From Asterias rubens (taxonomy: Eukaryota; Echinodermata; Asteroidea; Forcipulatida; Asteriidae), in contig NC_047063.1 in NCBI RefSeq assembly GCF_902459465.1, positions 24,163,055-24,227,054 of the forward strand: a stretch of 64,000 nucleotides of DNA. Reading direction: 5' to 3'. Positions within the stretch are counted from its first letter, which is position 1. Each line of letters starts with the position of its first letter. The position numbers and the translations under genes are program-made. Positions 45,407 through 56,765 of the stretch are shown here, in pieces. Below the pieces are notes generated by a model. It was not told the DNA's origin. It made no database searches and worked only from the letters and a program-made list of their open reading frames with translations.

Positions 45407-46707
45407 AACTGACTCCTGAAGAGAGGTGGCGAAAGGTGAAAGATAATCGTGCATGTTTTTCCTGCATGAAGCGGGCCGGCAAAGGGCACAATATGAGTAC
45501 ATGTAACAGAAAAATGAAGTGCACAAAGTGTGATTCCCAGCATCACCATCTCCTACACAAAGTGAAAGCCGAATTTTCAGCGGCACCTAGTGCTCACGTG
45601 ATGGCGTGCAACACCAAGTCAGAATTTACTGATGTTGCACTACCCTTGCTGACGACTGAAATTGGGGCACTTCACAAGAAAATAACTGGAAACATTGTGT
45701 TTGACTGTTGTGCAAGTGTAACCTTGGTCCGAGGGGCAACTGTACAAAGACTTGGGTTACAAGGTAAAGGCAAACCAATCAGCATCGACATCACCACTTT
45801 GGGTGGAAGGACCGAAACCCATGTAACCAGGCTGCATGAGATCAACGTCTACCGTGGAGAAAAGATATATAAAGTGTCAGCAGTAGAAGTTCCCGAAATA
45901 ACTACAGCGCCTCCACTACCTGAGCAGTGCAGAGAAAAGGTCGAAAGCCATTTGGGAACGACAATTAGACGTGGTTGTGGACAAGTTGATATACTTCTAG
46001 GTGTTGATCATCCTGCTATGCATGGCGGTAAGACAGAGAAAATAGATGACTATGTCTTGAGAGATTCTCCACTTGGCTGGGTAATTCTCGGATCATCTAG
46101 TGAGGCGACAGCACGAACGTCCACTGTGCTACACATTCAGGTCACCGACAAGACTGACCTCAGTGAGTTTTGGTTTACTGAGGCGATGGGGGTGAGGTTC
46201 AAGAACTGTAACTGTAAGCCTTCAACTGACAAGCTGTTGACTCCAAATGACCAACGCCAGTTTGACAAGATTTGGGAGTCCTGTGAGAAAGTGGACAACC
46301 GATGGCTAGTTCCCTACCAATGGAAAAGGGATCCAAAAGAGCTCCCCGACAACAAGAGGCAGGCAATGGCGAAGCTATTGTCCATAGAGAAGAAGCTACA
46401 GAAAGAAGGGAACAACGCTCAACTGTATGATGATCAGATGAAAGAAATGGAGAAAAAGAGATTTTCGAGAAAGCTAACCACCGAAGAAATGAAGAAGTAT
46501 GACGGTCTGGTCCATTACATCTCCCACCACCCAGTAATTCGTCCTGAGAAAAAGAGCACACCTGTTCGCATCGTCTTCAATGCCTCTGCTAGCTTCAATG
46601 GCCATCGACTGAATGACTACTGGGAAAAAGGACCTGATCTCCTCAATGATCTCTTGGGGTCTTATTCCGGTTCAGACAGTTTCCGATTGCTGTGTCAGGG
46701 GACATAG
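45322..46707 (+). pseudogene. BEL zinc knuckles, protease and N-terminal RT
   Basis: Zinc knuckle residues CFSCMKRAGKGH...C and KCTKCDSQHHHLLH are followed by an aspartic protease-like region (about 45690-46100). There the expected D-S/T-G active site reads VFDCCASVTLV, so the motif is not conserved. The RT begins with RIVFNASASFNGHRLND. The frame ends at about 46707, after a frame change at about 46660. Confidence 0.85.
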
Positions 46708-47750
46708 CAAAGATGTATCACCAAATCAGAATCCCCGAGCGTGATAAACACGTCCATAGGTTCCTTTGGAGGAGCTATGAAGACCGAGAACCTGATGTAT
46801 ATGTCAAGGAGGTGGTAACCTTTGGCGACATGCCAGCACCAGCTATGGCATTGACTGCATTGAAGAGAACAGCTGCCGAAGGAGCCAGAGACTACCCTGA
46901 GGCATCTAGAGTTTTGGACTGTGACACATACATGGACGACATATGTACCTCTACAAGATCCGTTGAGAAAGCTACACGTCTAACTAGCCAAATTGATGCA
47001 GTCCTGAATGCAGGTTGTTTCAAAGTAAAAGAGTGGGTGTCGAATACAAATTTGGCAGAAGAGAAGCCTGAAGAGAGACCAATCGTCGGACACACATCTA
47101 CAGAAGAGCAGAAAGTTTTAGGCGTTGTATGGAACCCAGAGACAGACAGACTGAAATATCAAGTTACCAAGGCTGAAGAAAGGGAAGTAAACAGAGAAAA
47201 GAAGGAGAAAACTGTGCTAATGGTGAAGGAAGCGGCAGATGCAATAGACTGCAACAAGTTCTCCAGTTGGAGAAAGTTGATCCGTGTGACTGCATATGTC
47301 TTCCGTTTCATCTCGCATCTGAAATCGAAGCAGAGAGACCATGACGGTTCGTTAACAGTTGAAGAATTGACCTCTGCTGAGAACCACTGGCTGGTTGAGG
47401 CCCAGAAATCACTTCATGGGCGACTTGAGAAAGGAGAGTTTAAGTCACTTAGTCCATTTGTGAAAGACGGGATGACCTATGTTGGAGGAAGGGGTCATCT
47501 TAGAAAACTTTCTTATGACAGACAGCACCCTGTGCTACTCCCCAGAAGCCACCACATATCATACCTGATCACGAAGAATGTCCATGAGCGAGGGCACTAC
47601 GGAGTAGCGACGACAGCAACCAAGGTCAGAAGCAAGTACTGGGTAACCGGCGGAACAAGCTTGGCAAAGAGTGTGAAATTCAGGTGTGTCATGTGCCGAT
47701 TTTTGAGCGCAAAACAGAAACACAGTACATGTACATGGCCAATCTATTGA
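46692..47750 (+). pseudogene. BEL reverse transcriptase palm joined to pre-integrase region
   Basis: It carries DIAKMYHQIRI, VTFGDMPAPAMA and the catalytic TYMDDI. At about 47160-47220 the RT sequence passes directly into FSSWRKLIRVTAYVFRFI, which in BEL elements follows RNase H; the RT thumb and RNase H are therefore missing. The C-terminal part has the integrase HHCC finger (H..H around HHISYL...ERGHYG, C..C at CVMC), and the frame ends before the catalytic core. Confidence 0.87.
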
Positions 47751-47754
47751 GAGA

Positions 47755-48684
47755 ATGGCACCGTTTACACCACCTTTATACTACACGTCTTGTGACTACT
47801 TTGGACCGTTTGGTGTGAAAGTAGGCCGAAACAAAACAACAAAGCACTACGGGGTAATTTTTACCTGCCTAAATACGCGAGCCGTGCATCTTGAAGTTGC
47901 CGTTGATTGTTCGACGATGGAATTTCTTCAAGTCCTTAGAAGATTTCTTGCTGTACGAGGTCACCCGAAGCTGATTCAGAGTGACAATGGAACCCAGTTT
48001 GTAGGGGCAGAAAGACAGTTGAGAGAGATGGTAAAGGGGTGGAATGTGACCAAGTTGAAGGACTTTTGTGCTGAGAGACAAATATGCTGGAAATTCACAA
48101 CACCTCTTGCACCACATCAGAATGGATGTGCGGAAGCCTTAGTGAAGAGCTGTATGCGAGCTCTTAAGAAGGCTATTGGAGAACAACGGTTGACCCCATT
48201 TGAGCTTCAGACGTGTCTGCAAGAAGTGGCGAATCTTGTCAATGAAAGGCCCATTGGCAGGCATCCAACTGATCCTGATGATGGCAGCTACATCTGTCCG
48301 AATGATATTCTGCTTGGTCGAGCATCAAACAGGGTACCCCAGAGGCCATTCCGAACTAGCAGGAATCCCAGAGAGAGAGTTGAGTTTGTTCAACAAATTG
48401 TGACGTCCTTCTGGAAAACCTGGATAAGGGATGTTCATCCAGCTCTTGTTCCAAGGAAGAAGTGGTGTGTCCACAGACGAAATGTTTGTGTTGATGACGT
48501 TGTTATAATTCTTGCCGAGCCGAATCTTACCCGAGGGAAGTGGAACATTGGAAGAGTAACTGAGGTCTACCCAGGAGAAGACGGACATGTGCGCAATGTC
48601 AAGGTAACCACAGCTCATGGAGATTATCGCCGACCAATAACCAAGATCGCAGTTATTTACCCGGTTGAAGGATATGAGAACTGA
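47755..48684 (+). pseudogene. BEL integrase catalytic core and C-terminus
   Basis: The DDE residues are present: D in SCDYFGPFGVK, D in QSDNGTQFVGA and E in NGCAEALVKS. The BEL-type DUF5641-like tail follows (DVVIILAEPNLTRGKWNIGR, GDYRRPITKIAVIYP) to a stop at 48682. This domain has no internal stop; it is separated from the upstream HHCC part only by a frame change. Confidence 0.9.
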
Positions 48685-48744
48685 TGAACTGGTCTGTGAC
48701 ATCAACCTGTTTGTTATGTGACTTCCTCGCATAGGTGGGGAGGA

Positions 48745-49639
48745 TGTTTCGTCGAGTTTTGTTTATTACGAACTGTCGCTTGAGGGCGCTATAATTGGCA
48801 ACCGTTTTCCGATAAACGCATCAGTAACTGTATTTCTCGATAGCTTTACTGATATAAAAGGTTATCTAAACTGCTTAAATTTGTACTGATACTGCTTAGA
48901 TTTACTGATCGGCGATTAGGGTGAGTGTTATAGAATTGTATTGTTGGCTAAGACTTTCAGTAGTTTCGTAGTATTAAAGATAATTCTAACGGTTTTTCTG
49001 CTCACTTGAGAAGTTGTAATATGTTACATGTACATGCATTTGATGCACGTCAAAGATCAAAGGTTAGAGTTCGGATGTTTATAAATCCGTTTTATAAGGT
49101 TCCAAGTTACAAGTTCTGCTTATGTAAGAATTTATGAATATTCTAGAGCAAGTATCATCGAGGCCAGGATTTGTTTACTGTAAATCAGTTGGGCATCATC
49201 TTATTGATTTAAAGGTGATTTGTTCAGGGTAAATTTAGTATACATTGCAGGTTCCTGTATTTAAAATGTTTTCCTTATTTGTTTAGGGGATTACCGTTTT
49301 GATTAACTGAACTGTATGCTGTTTATCTGGACTGAACTATTATTGCTGAACTGTTACTGATCTGCTAGTTGTATCCGGTCACAGAAGTAAGTTAATGTTT
49401 CCGTTTAAAAATCATTATGTTTCTATAATTACTTTCACTTGTTTCAGATGTTTGGACTGTAATAATCTTTCTGTTTACACGTGTTAATACTGTTTAGCAG
49501 TATTCTGAGATATGGTATGTGCACTCATTCATGTACTTGGATTTTGTTTGGTTTATTGCAGAATTGAATGCTGATTTATTAAAATCTTCATACATTAAAC
49601 CCGGATGCGACTCCATTCTTTAAATCCTCTGGCCTTCCA
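48745..49639 (+). repeat. 3' LTR of the BEL element (895 bp)
   Basis: The longer LTR. Bases about 48898-48918, 48931-49260 and 49323-49337 have no counterpart in the 5' LTR. The shared parts differ by only a few substitutions (for example ATAATTGGCAACC versus ATAATAGGCGACC). Confidence 0.95.
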
Positions 49640-50539
49640 ATCTTCAATTCGTCACGTGATATGAATATTGCATACATTAAAAGTAATTTACATAGTCTGG
49701 CCACGCCTTCAATTTGCAAATATCCAAGACTTGGTGAGCACAGGACATGGTGAGATCCGGAAATCAGAGAAACAGAGCGCCCGCTAGCGTTCGTTCATTA
49801 CAAGCGTGTACAGTTTTTGCCGTGCATAATCGGAACGTTGGTTGTGTGTGACCGCGCAACACCAATGGTCTTGGAACCAAGACTATCACCACGAGAGGGC
49901 GAGTGTGATCGTTCGATTAGCTCTTGTCGGGGGCTCACGCCACTCGGGTGAGCACCGCGTGGTAGACCCAGGGAAGCTTAACGAACGCATCCATAATGTC
50001 ACTGGTTCCCCTCTGCGCTTTACAATGTTAGCATGGAACATAATATGATATTTGGACCAGTGAAGAAACCATGGTCGAGATCGGATCCAAATGTTCAACC
50101 ACAGTCAACCAATGGCCCCACAACAACGTGGGACAAGTGTCGGTGGTTTTATAGAGACAAAATTTTGACTTCACAAAATGGCCGACCGGGTTTCTTCGTA
50201 AAGGGGAAAACGTGCAATTTCGAGGCATAGTGTATCATGGAGGAAAAAAAATCATGTTTGTACCCATCGCGCCATTCGTGCAAAATAATCGAGCAAATAA
50301 ACAAAAGCACGACGTCACAGGTGTGGGTTTAGGTTATAGATAATGTGACATGTGACATCACACGTTTAAAAAGAGCCAAATGTTCTGGACTTTCTGTAGG
50401 CACGATTTGTACACAGCTCAATAGAAGAAAACATACAATTTTCTATTTTATGGAGATTGCACTGTCTAATTCATATCAACTTTTGATATGATGAACCAAT
50501 TTGAACTTTTGAACCAAAAATAACTCCTGGAAATCGAAA
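49640..50539. other. Flank between BEL element and the pathogen-related-protein gene
   Basis: It holds a fragment of the GCGTTCG hairpin family (about 49905-50000, AGGGAAGCTTAACGAACGCA) and a remnant of family A (about 50155-50240, ATGGCCGACCGGG). Otherwise AT-rich. No clear core promoter could be placed. Confidence 0.5.
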
Positions 50540-51316
50540 ATGTCAAGATCAATCATGAGCTCTGACCGATTAATTGAGTTGGAATTACAGGAAATGATAG
50601 ACACCTACCAGTTCGTTCGACCAGACAGGGGCAACTTGGACGCCCAGCCCGCCCCATGGAGACACGTAAAGCCTGACTATCGTAAAGCAGATCTTGCATT
50701 CTTCAAAGGCAAGACTATGAACCACAAACCCGGCTCCCTTGAAATGATTGTCGAGAACCTCGTCAAAACTTGGGAGATGGAAGCGTCTCATCTGCCTGAC
50801 TACAAGACTTGGTCCAGCATCGATGCAGATTGCTACCAATTTGAAGTCAACGGTAAACACTTCGAAGGGAAGAAGGCTACCATGATGGGCAACTACAACA
50901 CTCTCCTATCCGTGACATCCAAAGAGCTCTACGACTCGGACCACCACACGTTTGAAAGTTCCCATGACGTTTTCCGTGGAGCTTTCCCGAACGGCTTCCC
51001 GTGGGAGGTGTTACATGTTTTTTCCGGACCCCCAAGAGTTGCTTTTTCGTGGCGCCACTGGGCAACGTTCGACGGGTCATACAAGGAAAACGTCGGTGAG
51101 GGCCAACTCGTGGAGATGCATGGCTTTCTAGTGGCTACAGTCAACGAAAATCTAAAAATCTGCAAGCTGGAGGTCTTCTACAAGCCCGACGAATTCATCA
51201 AAGCATTAGAGGGACAAATACCAGCTTCTGATCTCGCAAGAGGACAAGAAATACTTGGCAGCGGCTGTCCCGTCCACAAAGGTGGTGGTGAATTCCTTAA
51301 TGGTAATAAGTAGTAT
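50540..51316 (+). CDS. Pathogen-related-protein homologue, NTF2/SnoaL-like fold
   Basis: An intronless 257-residue protein. LVKTWEMEASH (74-84), NYNTLLSVT (118-126), FPNGFPWEVLHVFSGPPRVA (149-168), FSWRHWATFDGSYKE (169-183), EMHGFLVATVNENLKICKLE (192-211), FYKPDEF (213-219) and a terminal GCPV (242-245) follow the block order of the plant 'pathogen-related protein' family (barley type) and its fungal and bacterial relatives. These are soluble alpha+beta cones of the NTF2/SnoaL superfamily without established substrate. No signal peptide or membrane segment is seen; the protein is probably cytosolic. The start is the first ATG; a second lies at codon 6. Function in an animal is unknown, and lack of introns leaves transfer or retroposition open. 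Confidence 0.85.
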
Positions 51317-51404
51317 AACAACATTGGCAATTTTAGACAAAATTGTGGAAGTGAAAAAGCTTCGCTTATTATGAATGCAACCTGTTACATGGTTATATCC
51401 ATGT

Positions 51405-51747
51405 TTAAAGGCACTGGACACTATTGGTAACTATACTCAAAATAATTGTAAACCTGAAAACGTGCTATAGGTAACGAGCAATGGAGAGCTTTGGAGTTTT
51501 GTAATATGAAACATGGTGAGAATTTCTCACTCATTATTAATAACAAAATGCTTCAGCTGAAGCCTTTTATTATTGCATCTGAAAGCACACGAAGTTGTGC
51601 AACAAGGGATTTTTTTCTTTCGTTATTCTCTTGCAAATTCGATGACCTATTGAGCCAAAATTTTCACGTTTGTTGTTTTCATCATGTAAGGATACCATGT
51701 CAGAATACTGGTCTTTGACAATTACCAAAGGTGTCCAATGCCTTTAA
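51405..51747. mobile_element. Family B TTAA MITE, full copy
   Basis: From TTAAAGGCACTGGACACT to GGTGTCCAATGCCTTTAA, with the central hairpin diverged. It lies about 90 bp after the pathogen-related-protein stop codon. Confidence 0.82.
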
Positions 51748-51979
51748 ATCAATAAAACAAATGGAAGATCACCATTGGTTATGTCAATCAATGAAGACGA
51801 ATGATATGAACATTATCAGAAAACTCGGTGGCAAAAACGAACAAAACGTAAACGCCGGCACTCGGATCGACCCTGCGATGACACAAAAAGGACTTGAGAC
51901 TGACTTTTCATGAACAAGCTACACCTGAGCTACAAACTGCATCATGAACATATCGGTCGCCGATTGTTTGCGACATGGA

Positions 51980-52260
51980 CCCAAATTCATAGACCTGATT
52001 AAGCAACAAATGTTGCTTAAAATTAATCTGCTGAGCAGAAATGAGCAGGATACAGTCACAAATTGTACATTTAATATGGTAGTAGTCTGTCTGGTAACCC
52101 TATTCTGGTAAGCATAATGTTTTGTGCGAAACAAGATTTGGGTACTTTTTTTAATAAAAAACGATATCTCTACAGGTGTATATCAAATTTAATCAGTTTG
52201 AAGATAATGGTGGTAGAAAGCTTCCCTTTACATGCTAAAACTGATACTAAAATAATTGTG
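51980..52260. repeat. Two decayed MITE fragments
   Basis: 51980-52140 resembles the 3628-3794 hairpin (TTCATAGACCTGATTAAGC, ACAAATTGTACATTTAAT, TTCTGGTAAGCA). 52170-52260 matches part of the 28255-28648 element (AGAAAGCTTCCCTTTACATG). Confidence 0.6.
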
Positions 52261-52830
52261 TTGATATTCAAAGATGGGAAAGAATAAATAACGGGTCGCG
52301 TTTTAGAGATTTGTATTTGTTTTACGCTTAGATAAGAACTGCATTATGCATTATTCCCTGGTTTGGCCGCGTATGGTGCATTTTGGCCTTTGTATGTCCT
52401 CTTTACACTTGGTTGGGGTTTTCTTCATCAAAAACACTATAAATGGAAGAGTTTTGACCAGAGGTGGCGGAGGGTGGACTTATCAAGAATATATTTTTTT
52501 ATTTATCGTTGACAGCTGGAGGTTGTCCTCGGAGGCATGTTGGCATAAACTTGTGAATTCTGCTGCAAACTCACAAGTTTTATTCCAACTCTTTTTTTCC
52601 CCGAACCATTAAGTCTTTGAACAACTTACAGATTTCCGACTGTTTATTTGTGTAACTTATACTATATAGTCTAGTTAGTAATAATAAAATTAATAAAAGT
52701 ATACATGTAAGATTGTTGAAGGTAATTCAAGTTCAGTTTTTCAGTGAGACGGCAGAATGGGTTAAATTTGAGTCGGCCCTGGGTTCAAATGATCGTCCCT
52801 GAGTGACCGACATTCGTCCCTCGACGTCCA
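52261..52830. other. Intergenic, no gene recognised
   Basis: An 88-codon plus-strand open frame at 52346-52612 has no family signature. TGGGTTCAAATGATCG near 52785 resembles a tRNA-derived SINE B box but no body was found. Confidence 0.4.
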
Positions 52831-53205
52831 TTAAAGGAACACATTGCCTTGGATCGGACGAGTTGGTCTATAAAAAGCGTTTGTAACCTTTTTTTTTTAA
52901 ATGCATTTGGTTGGAAAGATTTTTTTAAAGTAGATCACAATGATCAACACAAACATGCCTCGAAATTGCGTGGTTTCCTTTTACTGTGCGAACTAACACG
53001 GTCGGCCATTTATGGGAGTCATAAATGGCCGACCGTGTTAGTCGACGAGGTAAAAGGAAAACCGTGCAATTTCAAGGCATGTTTGTGTGGATCATTGTAT
53101 TATACTTTTACAACATCTTTCTACCCATATGCATTTTTTTTAAAAATGGTTACAAACGCTTTTCAAAGACCAACTCTTCCGATCCAAGGCAACGTGTTCC
53201 TTTAA
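52831..53205. mobile_element. Family A TTAA MITE, full copy
   Basis: From TTAAAGGAACACATTGCC to GCAACGTGTTCCTTTAA, both bounded by TTAA. The central palindrome CACGGTCGGCCATTTATGGG with its inverse is intact and nearly perfect. Confidence 0.88.
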
Positions 53206-53222
53206 GGGCAAGGTCAATATTT

Positions 53223-53590
53223 GTGACCCGCTACGTGAAAATGAGTCAGATGTCGCCCAATGCATTATTAAGTAATGGACAGTTTAACCTTTAAAACACC
53301 TTTTTATATACAATAAAGCTATGTGTACAACAATTTTGTGATCATACTTATGTCTAATTTATATCCTTTTGCGCGAAATGGTAGTTTAAAACATCACTTT
53401 ACTTGTAATTCGTTTTTCAGAAAAAATGATGTATTGACTAATTTCAAACGGAAGTAACTCAGCAACACGATACACCCCAAAGCTTAGACATATACCAAAT
53501 TACTGCTGTTGGTGTGTTCTTTCCAGCCATGCATATAACTCAATCCTTGAAATTGTCAACATCTGACTCATTTTTCACGTAGCGGGTCAC
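53223..53590. mobile_element. MITE with GTGACCCGCTACGTGAAAA ends
   Basis: Terminal inverted repeats of about 31 bp (GTGACCCGCTACGTGAAAAT and TTTTTCACGTAGCGGGTCAC) bound about 300 AT-rich bp. It lies only about 18 bp from the preceding family A copy. Confidence 0.85.
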
Positions 53591-54362
53591 ATTCAACGGT
53601 TCAATTGGTTTGATTCTATATCAGTAGGTGTTTGCAATAAAACAATAAAACTAATATGTGTGGACAATTTCATGTCAAAAGGTCACGTTTCTGAGTTATC
53701 GCCGACAGGCCTGAGCGAATTTGCCCATGCAGGGTGCTGGAAGAAAAATCCCTGATAGGAATAAGTGTTATATTTTTAAAATTAAATTAACCACATTACT
53801 TCGATATGAAATATTTCTCAAAAAAGGCCTTTTTTTAATTCAATTCATTATGACGTTTGTTCCTCCCTAAAATACTCTTTTTGGATAATAGTTCAATGTA
53901 AGGACATAGAAAGGTAACAAAGTCAAAAGCGCATGTAAGTATAGAAAATACTATCAAAAGCTGCTGTAGGCTTCTAACATTAATCATCATTGTGTGATTA
54001 CCAAACGCGGTCCCTTCAAGCCTGGATGTGTAACTAAATGCTACTCTCACACTTGGGCGAATATGAATATTTGAAATTCACGATGAATGCGCCCAAATGT
54101 TGCGATTTGATGGTGAATATTATGTTCTCGGTCGTCCTTAAACCTCTCCTTACCAATATCTTAATAATACGCATAATACGCACGCTTTACCTACAGTACC
54201 AATGGCTTACCAATGCTTACGAAAATCGAGGGCGAATTACCGTCTTCACAACATTCGCTAAAAATTTATGAAGCGCTTCGTATTGCTGCTCTCACAGAGT
54301 GGCGAATGTTCTTGCGAAGATGAATAATTGAATCGCGTTTAATTCGTGGCGGTTAGTGAATA
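53591..54362. other. Intergenic with a CGAATTACCGTCTT direct repeat
   Basis: A motif near 54221-54271 (CGAAAATCGAGGGCGAATTA, CACAACATTCGCTAAAA) recurs at 54367-54417 in direct orientation. No gene is supported. Confidence 0.45.
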
Positions 54363-55985
54363 TCAATCGAAAATCGACGGCGAATGACCTTCTTTGCAAC
54401 ATTCGCTGAGATTTAGAAACCGGTTTCCAAATTGACCGATCTTCGTAAGCCATAATAAACACCACGGAATGAAGGAATTCTTAAACCTACTCGTTCGGGT
54501 TCGTGGGAGGGGGAATTGAGAAGCAGACCTTAAAGAATAATTGATATGACGGGGAGCTGGAAGTAAATGATGCAATTTGTGCCTATTATCCTTGAGCTTA
54601 TTGACATATGACTTACATAACTCGCTACGCCTCTCATTCAGTGCTTGTAGTTTCACCAGCAGGAGAATACTCTCATAACTTTGACCTGGTTAGGCTTTGG
54701 TAGGCTACTATCCCAAACTTGGCAGGCATATTCCAATCCAACGCAGGCCTGATTACAGATAGATAAATGGAAAGTAGGTCTTTTTGGCCTATACCAGCAC
54801 GTTTGAGTTGATATAACATGTAACAGTCTCTTACCAGCCTCATAGATACAATAAAGTCCACGTGTGCGTTCCACGACAAGTCCCATGATAGGATTACACC
54901 AAGTACCTAAGCTTCACTAACTCTTTCAATGGGTTTATCATCTACCCCAATAGGTGGCAAGTTATTGGCATGAGATGAGTCTTTGCAAAAGCAAATAAGC
55001 AGGGCCCAATTTCATGGCTCTGCTAACCGAATTCTGCGCTTACGATCGCGATTCCCCGCTTACGTGCAAGCGCCGAATTTCTGCGCTAGCATTGTAAGCG
55101 TAGAATGCCTAGTAACTTGAAGTACGCACGCGCAGAAGCCAACATTCGCCGCTAACCCGTGAAATACGCTTGCCGTAAGCACAGAATTCCCTGCTTCCGC
55201 AAGCGCCGATTCTGTGCTTACGGTAAGCAGAGCCATGAAATTGGGCCCAGCTCTTGAGTTTTGTTTGCATTGATGTTCATGTCGTTTTCCCTCGACCACT
55301 GGCAAGCTATGTTGGCTGACTCCTGCAGTATCGATGCCGAAATTTTGCAGATCTCGAAGATCATCCACATATAGATGTTACTATCGTCCACATATTTGTA
55401 GATCTGGCAAGGAGTGGTGAGATCGTTTATCTGTACAAGAAAGTCTTTCGGTCCTGATAGAGTCCCTTGTGGGACGCCACCGTCCGGGTAAGTGAATCCA
55501 TACGTGACAGATCCCACCCTAACACGTTGAACTCTCAAGTAGGAAAGCAACCATCCAACGCACAAGATGTTCATCTAGGCCGATGTTGATCAATTTCTGG
55601 ATGAGAATGTGATGGTTGATGTGGTCAAACGCCTTGGAGTAATCCAGTAGCAGGACTCTAACAAAAGTACCAGCCTTGTCGGTGGCCTTGTATATACCAT
55701 TGATGAGTCATTTCGACTAATGCGGCTGTTGTACTGGTCCCAGGAATACAACCGAACGGATTAGAGTCTATTTGTCTTTAATTCCATCAGACACCCAATC
55801 TAGCATGATAGACTCGAAGACTTTGGCAGCAATGGGGGTCAGAGATATAGGTCTTATATCACTCCCTACTGACCTTGGTGGGTGTTTCTTGGGCAGTGGG
55901 ATGACATCTGCCGTTTTCCAACAGGATGGCACGACTCCTTCTTTTACCGAACTGCTGAAAATGGCATAAATACCTCGGACAGTTT
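54363..55985 (-). pseudogene. Dead non-LTR retrotransposon RT, interrupted by a hairpin MITE
   Basis: On the minus strand, RT fingers (VPSCWKTADVIPLPK, DIRPISLTPIAAKVFES at about 55800-55950) are followed by GVPQGTLSGP and the catalytic YVDDSN (about 55395). Then come a thumb (ACQWSRENDMNINANKTQE) and a C-terminal region (about 54650-54880). Frame changes occur between the pieces. The hairpin at 55002-55251 splits it. The family is CR1/Jockey-like, but I cannot fix the clade. Confidence 0.82.
55002..55251. mobile_element. Hairpin MITE with GGGCCCAATTTCATGGCTCT ends
   Basis: GGGCCCAATTTCATGGCTCT and AGAGCCATGAAATTGGGCCC are exact complements; the interior repeats TTACG- and AAGCG-type motifs in both orientations. 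It is inserted in the dead LINE and so is younger. A right-half relative is at 60200-60275. Confidence 0.88.
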
Positions 55986-56445
55986 AAATTATCAAGTTGG
56001 GGATGAAACCACTAGTTGAAAACCTCTTCACCACACATTGATTCCCTTATTACCGTCGTACGCCCACCCCATGTATTCTACAGTTTTTGCGGGCAATGTG
56101 AAATTTCACACAGAGTGTTCATTTACTGAGTTCTCACGATGACGTTAACAAAACCATCATTCATTCACTCATACGATATTTATCTAATGATAATAATCAA
56201 ATGATATTGACAGTTTTTATAACGCCTTTGACAATGAAGGGTGTCTAATAAAAGCGCTTCTAACATTATTACCACTGGTCATGGGTATGGAAAGTCATTC
56301 TTACACCATATCAGCTCCCTGTTTTTAACACACAAAAAAACAGCCTGTGCAGCATTGTATGCACTACTCGGCTAAATCAACCACAAGAACCATCTCTACC
56401 CTCCCAGGTTACCATTCACCCCTGGGCGGAGAGAAGCAATTACAG
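55986..56445. other. Intergenic, no gene recognised
   Basis: No open frame or repeat could be named. Confidence 0.4.
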
Positions 56446-56765
56446 TTAAAGACACTAGACACTATTGGTAATTGTCAAAGACCAGTCTTCTAACTAGGTG
56501 TATCATAACATATGCATAAAATAACAAACCTGTGAAAATTTGAGCTCAATCGGTCATCGAAGTTGCGAGAAATGAAAGAAAACAAATTCGAGACCTCAAG
56601 TTCTAAATCTGATGTCTCGACAATCAAATTCGTGGAAAATTACTTCTTTCTCGAAAAATACTCCACTGCAGAGGGAGCCTTTTCTCACAATGCTTTATAC
56701 TACCAACCTCTCCCCATTACTCATTTCTCAGATTGTGTATGCAAATTACGAATTATTTTGCATTC
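56446..56765. mobile_element. Family B TTAA MITE, copy joined to another repeat
   Basis: It begins TTAAAGACACTAGACACT and runs to TTACGAATTATTTTGCATTC. The expected end is replaced at about 56766 by a different dispersed repeat (GATATCTCAAAAACTCTAAT), which also occurs near 31170 and 63630. Confidence 0.75.

Larger units (their letters stand above)
43684..49639 (+). mobile_element. BEL/Pao LTR retrotransposon, full-length but inactivated
   Basis: Both LTRs begin TGTTTCGTCGAG and end GGCCTTCCA (TG...CA). The flanks are ATCTT on both sides (43679-43683 and 49640-49644), a 5-bp target duplication as in BEL/Pao. The internal order is gag, protease, reverse transcriptase, integrase. A purine tract AGGTGGGGAGGA precedes the 3' LTR. 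Damage: an in-frame stop in gag, frame changes at about 45.32, 46.66 and 47.72-47.75 kb, and absence of the RNase H region. The domestic LTRs are unequal (530 versus 895 bp). I found no convincing primer-binding site. Confidence 0.95.

Noticed and set aside
43684-49639. BEL element considered as an intact, active retrotransposon
   Set aside because: A stop in gag, several frame changes, the missing RNase H region and the altered protease motif rule out autonomous activity.
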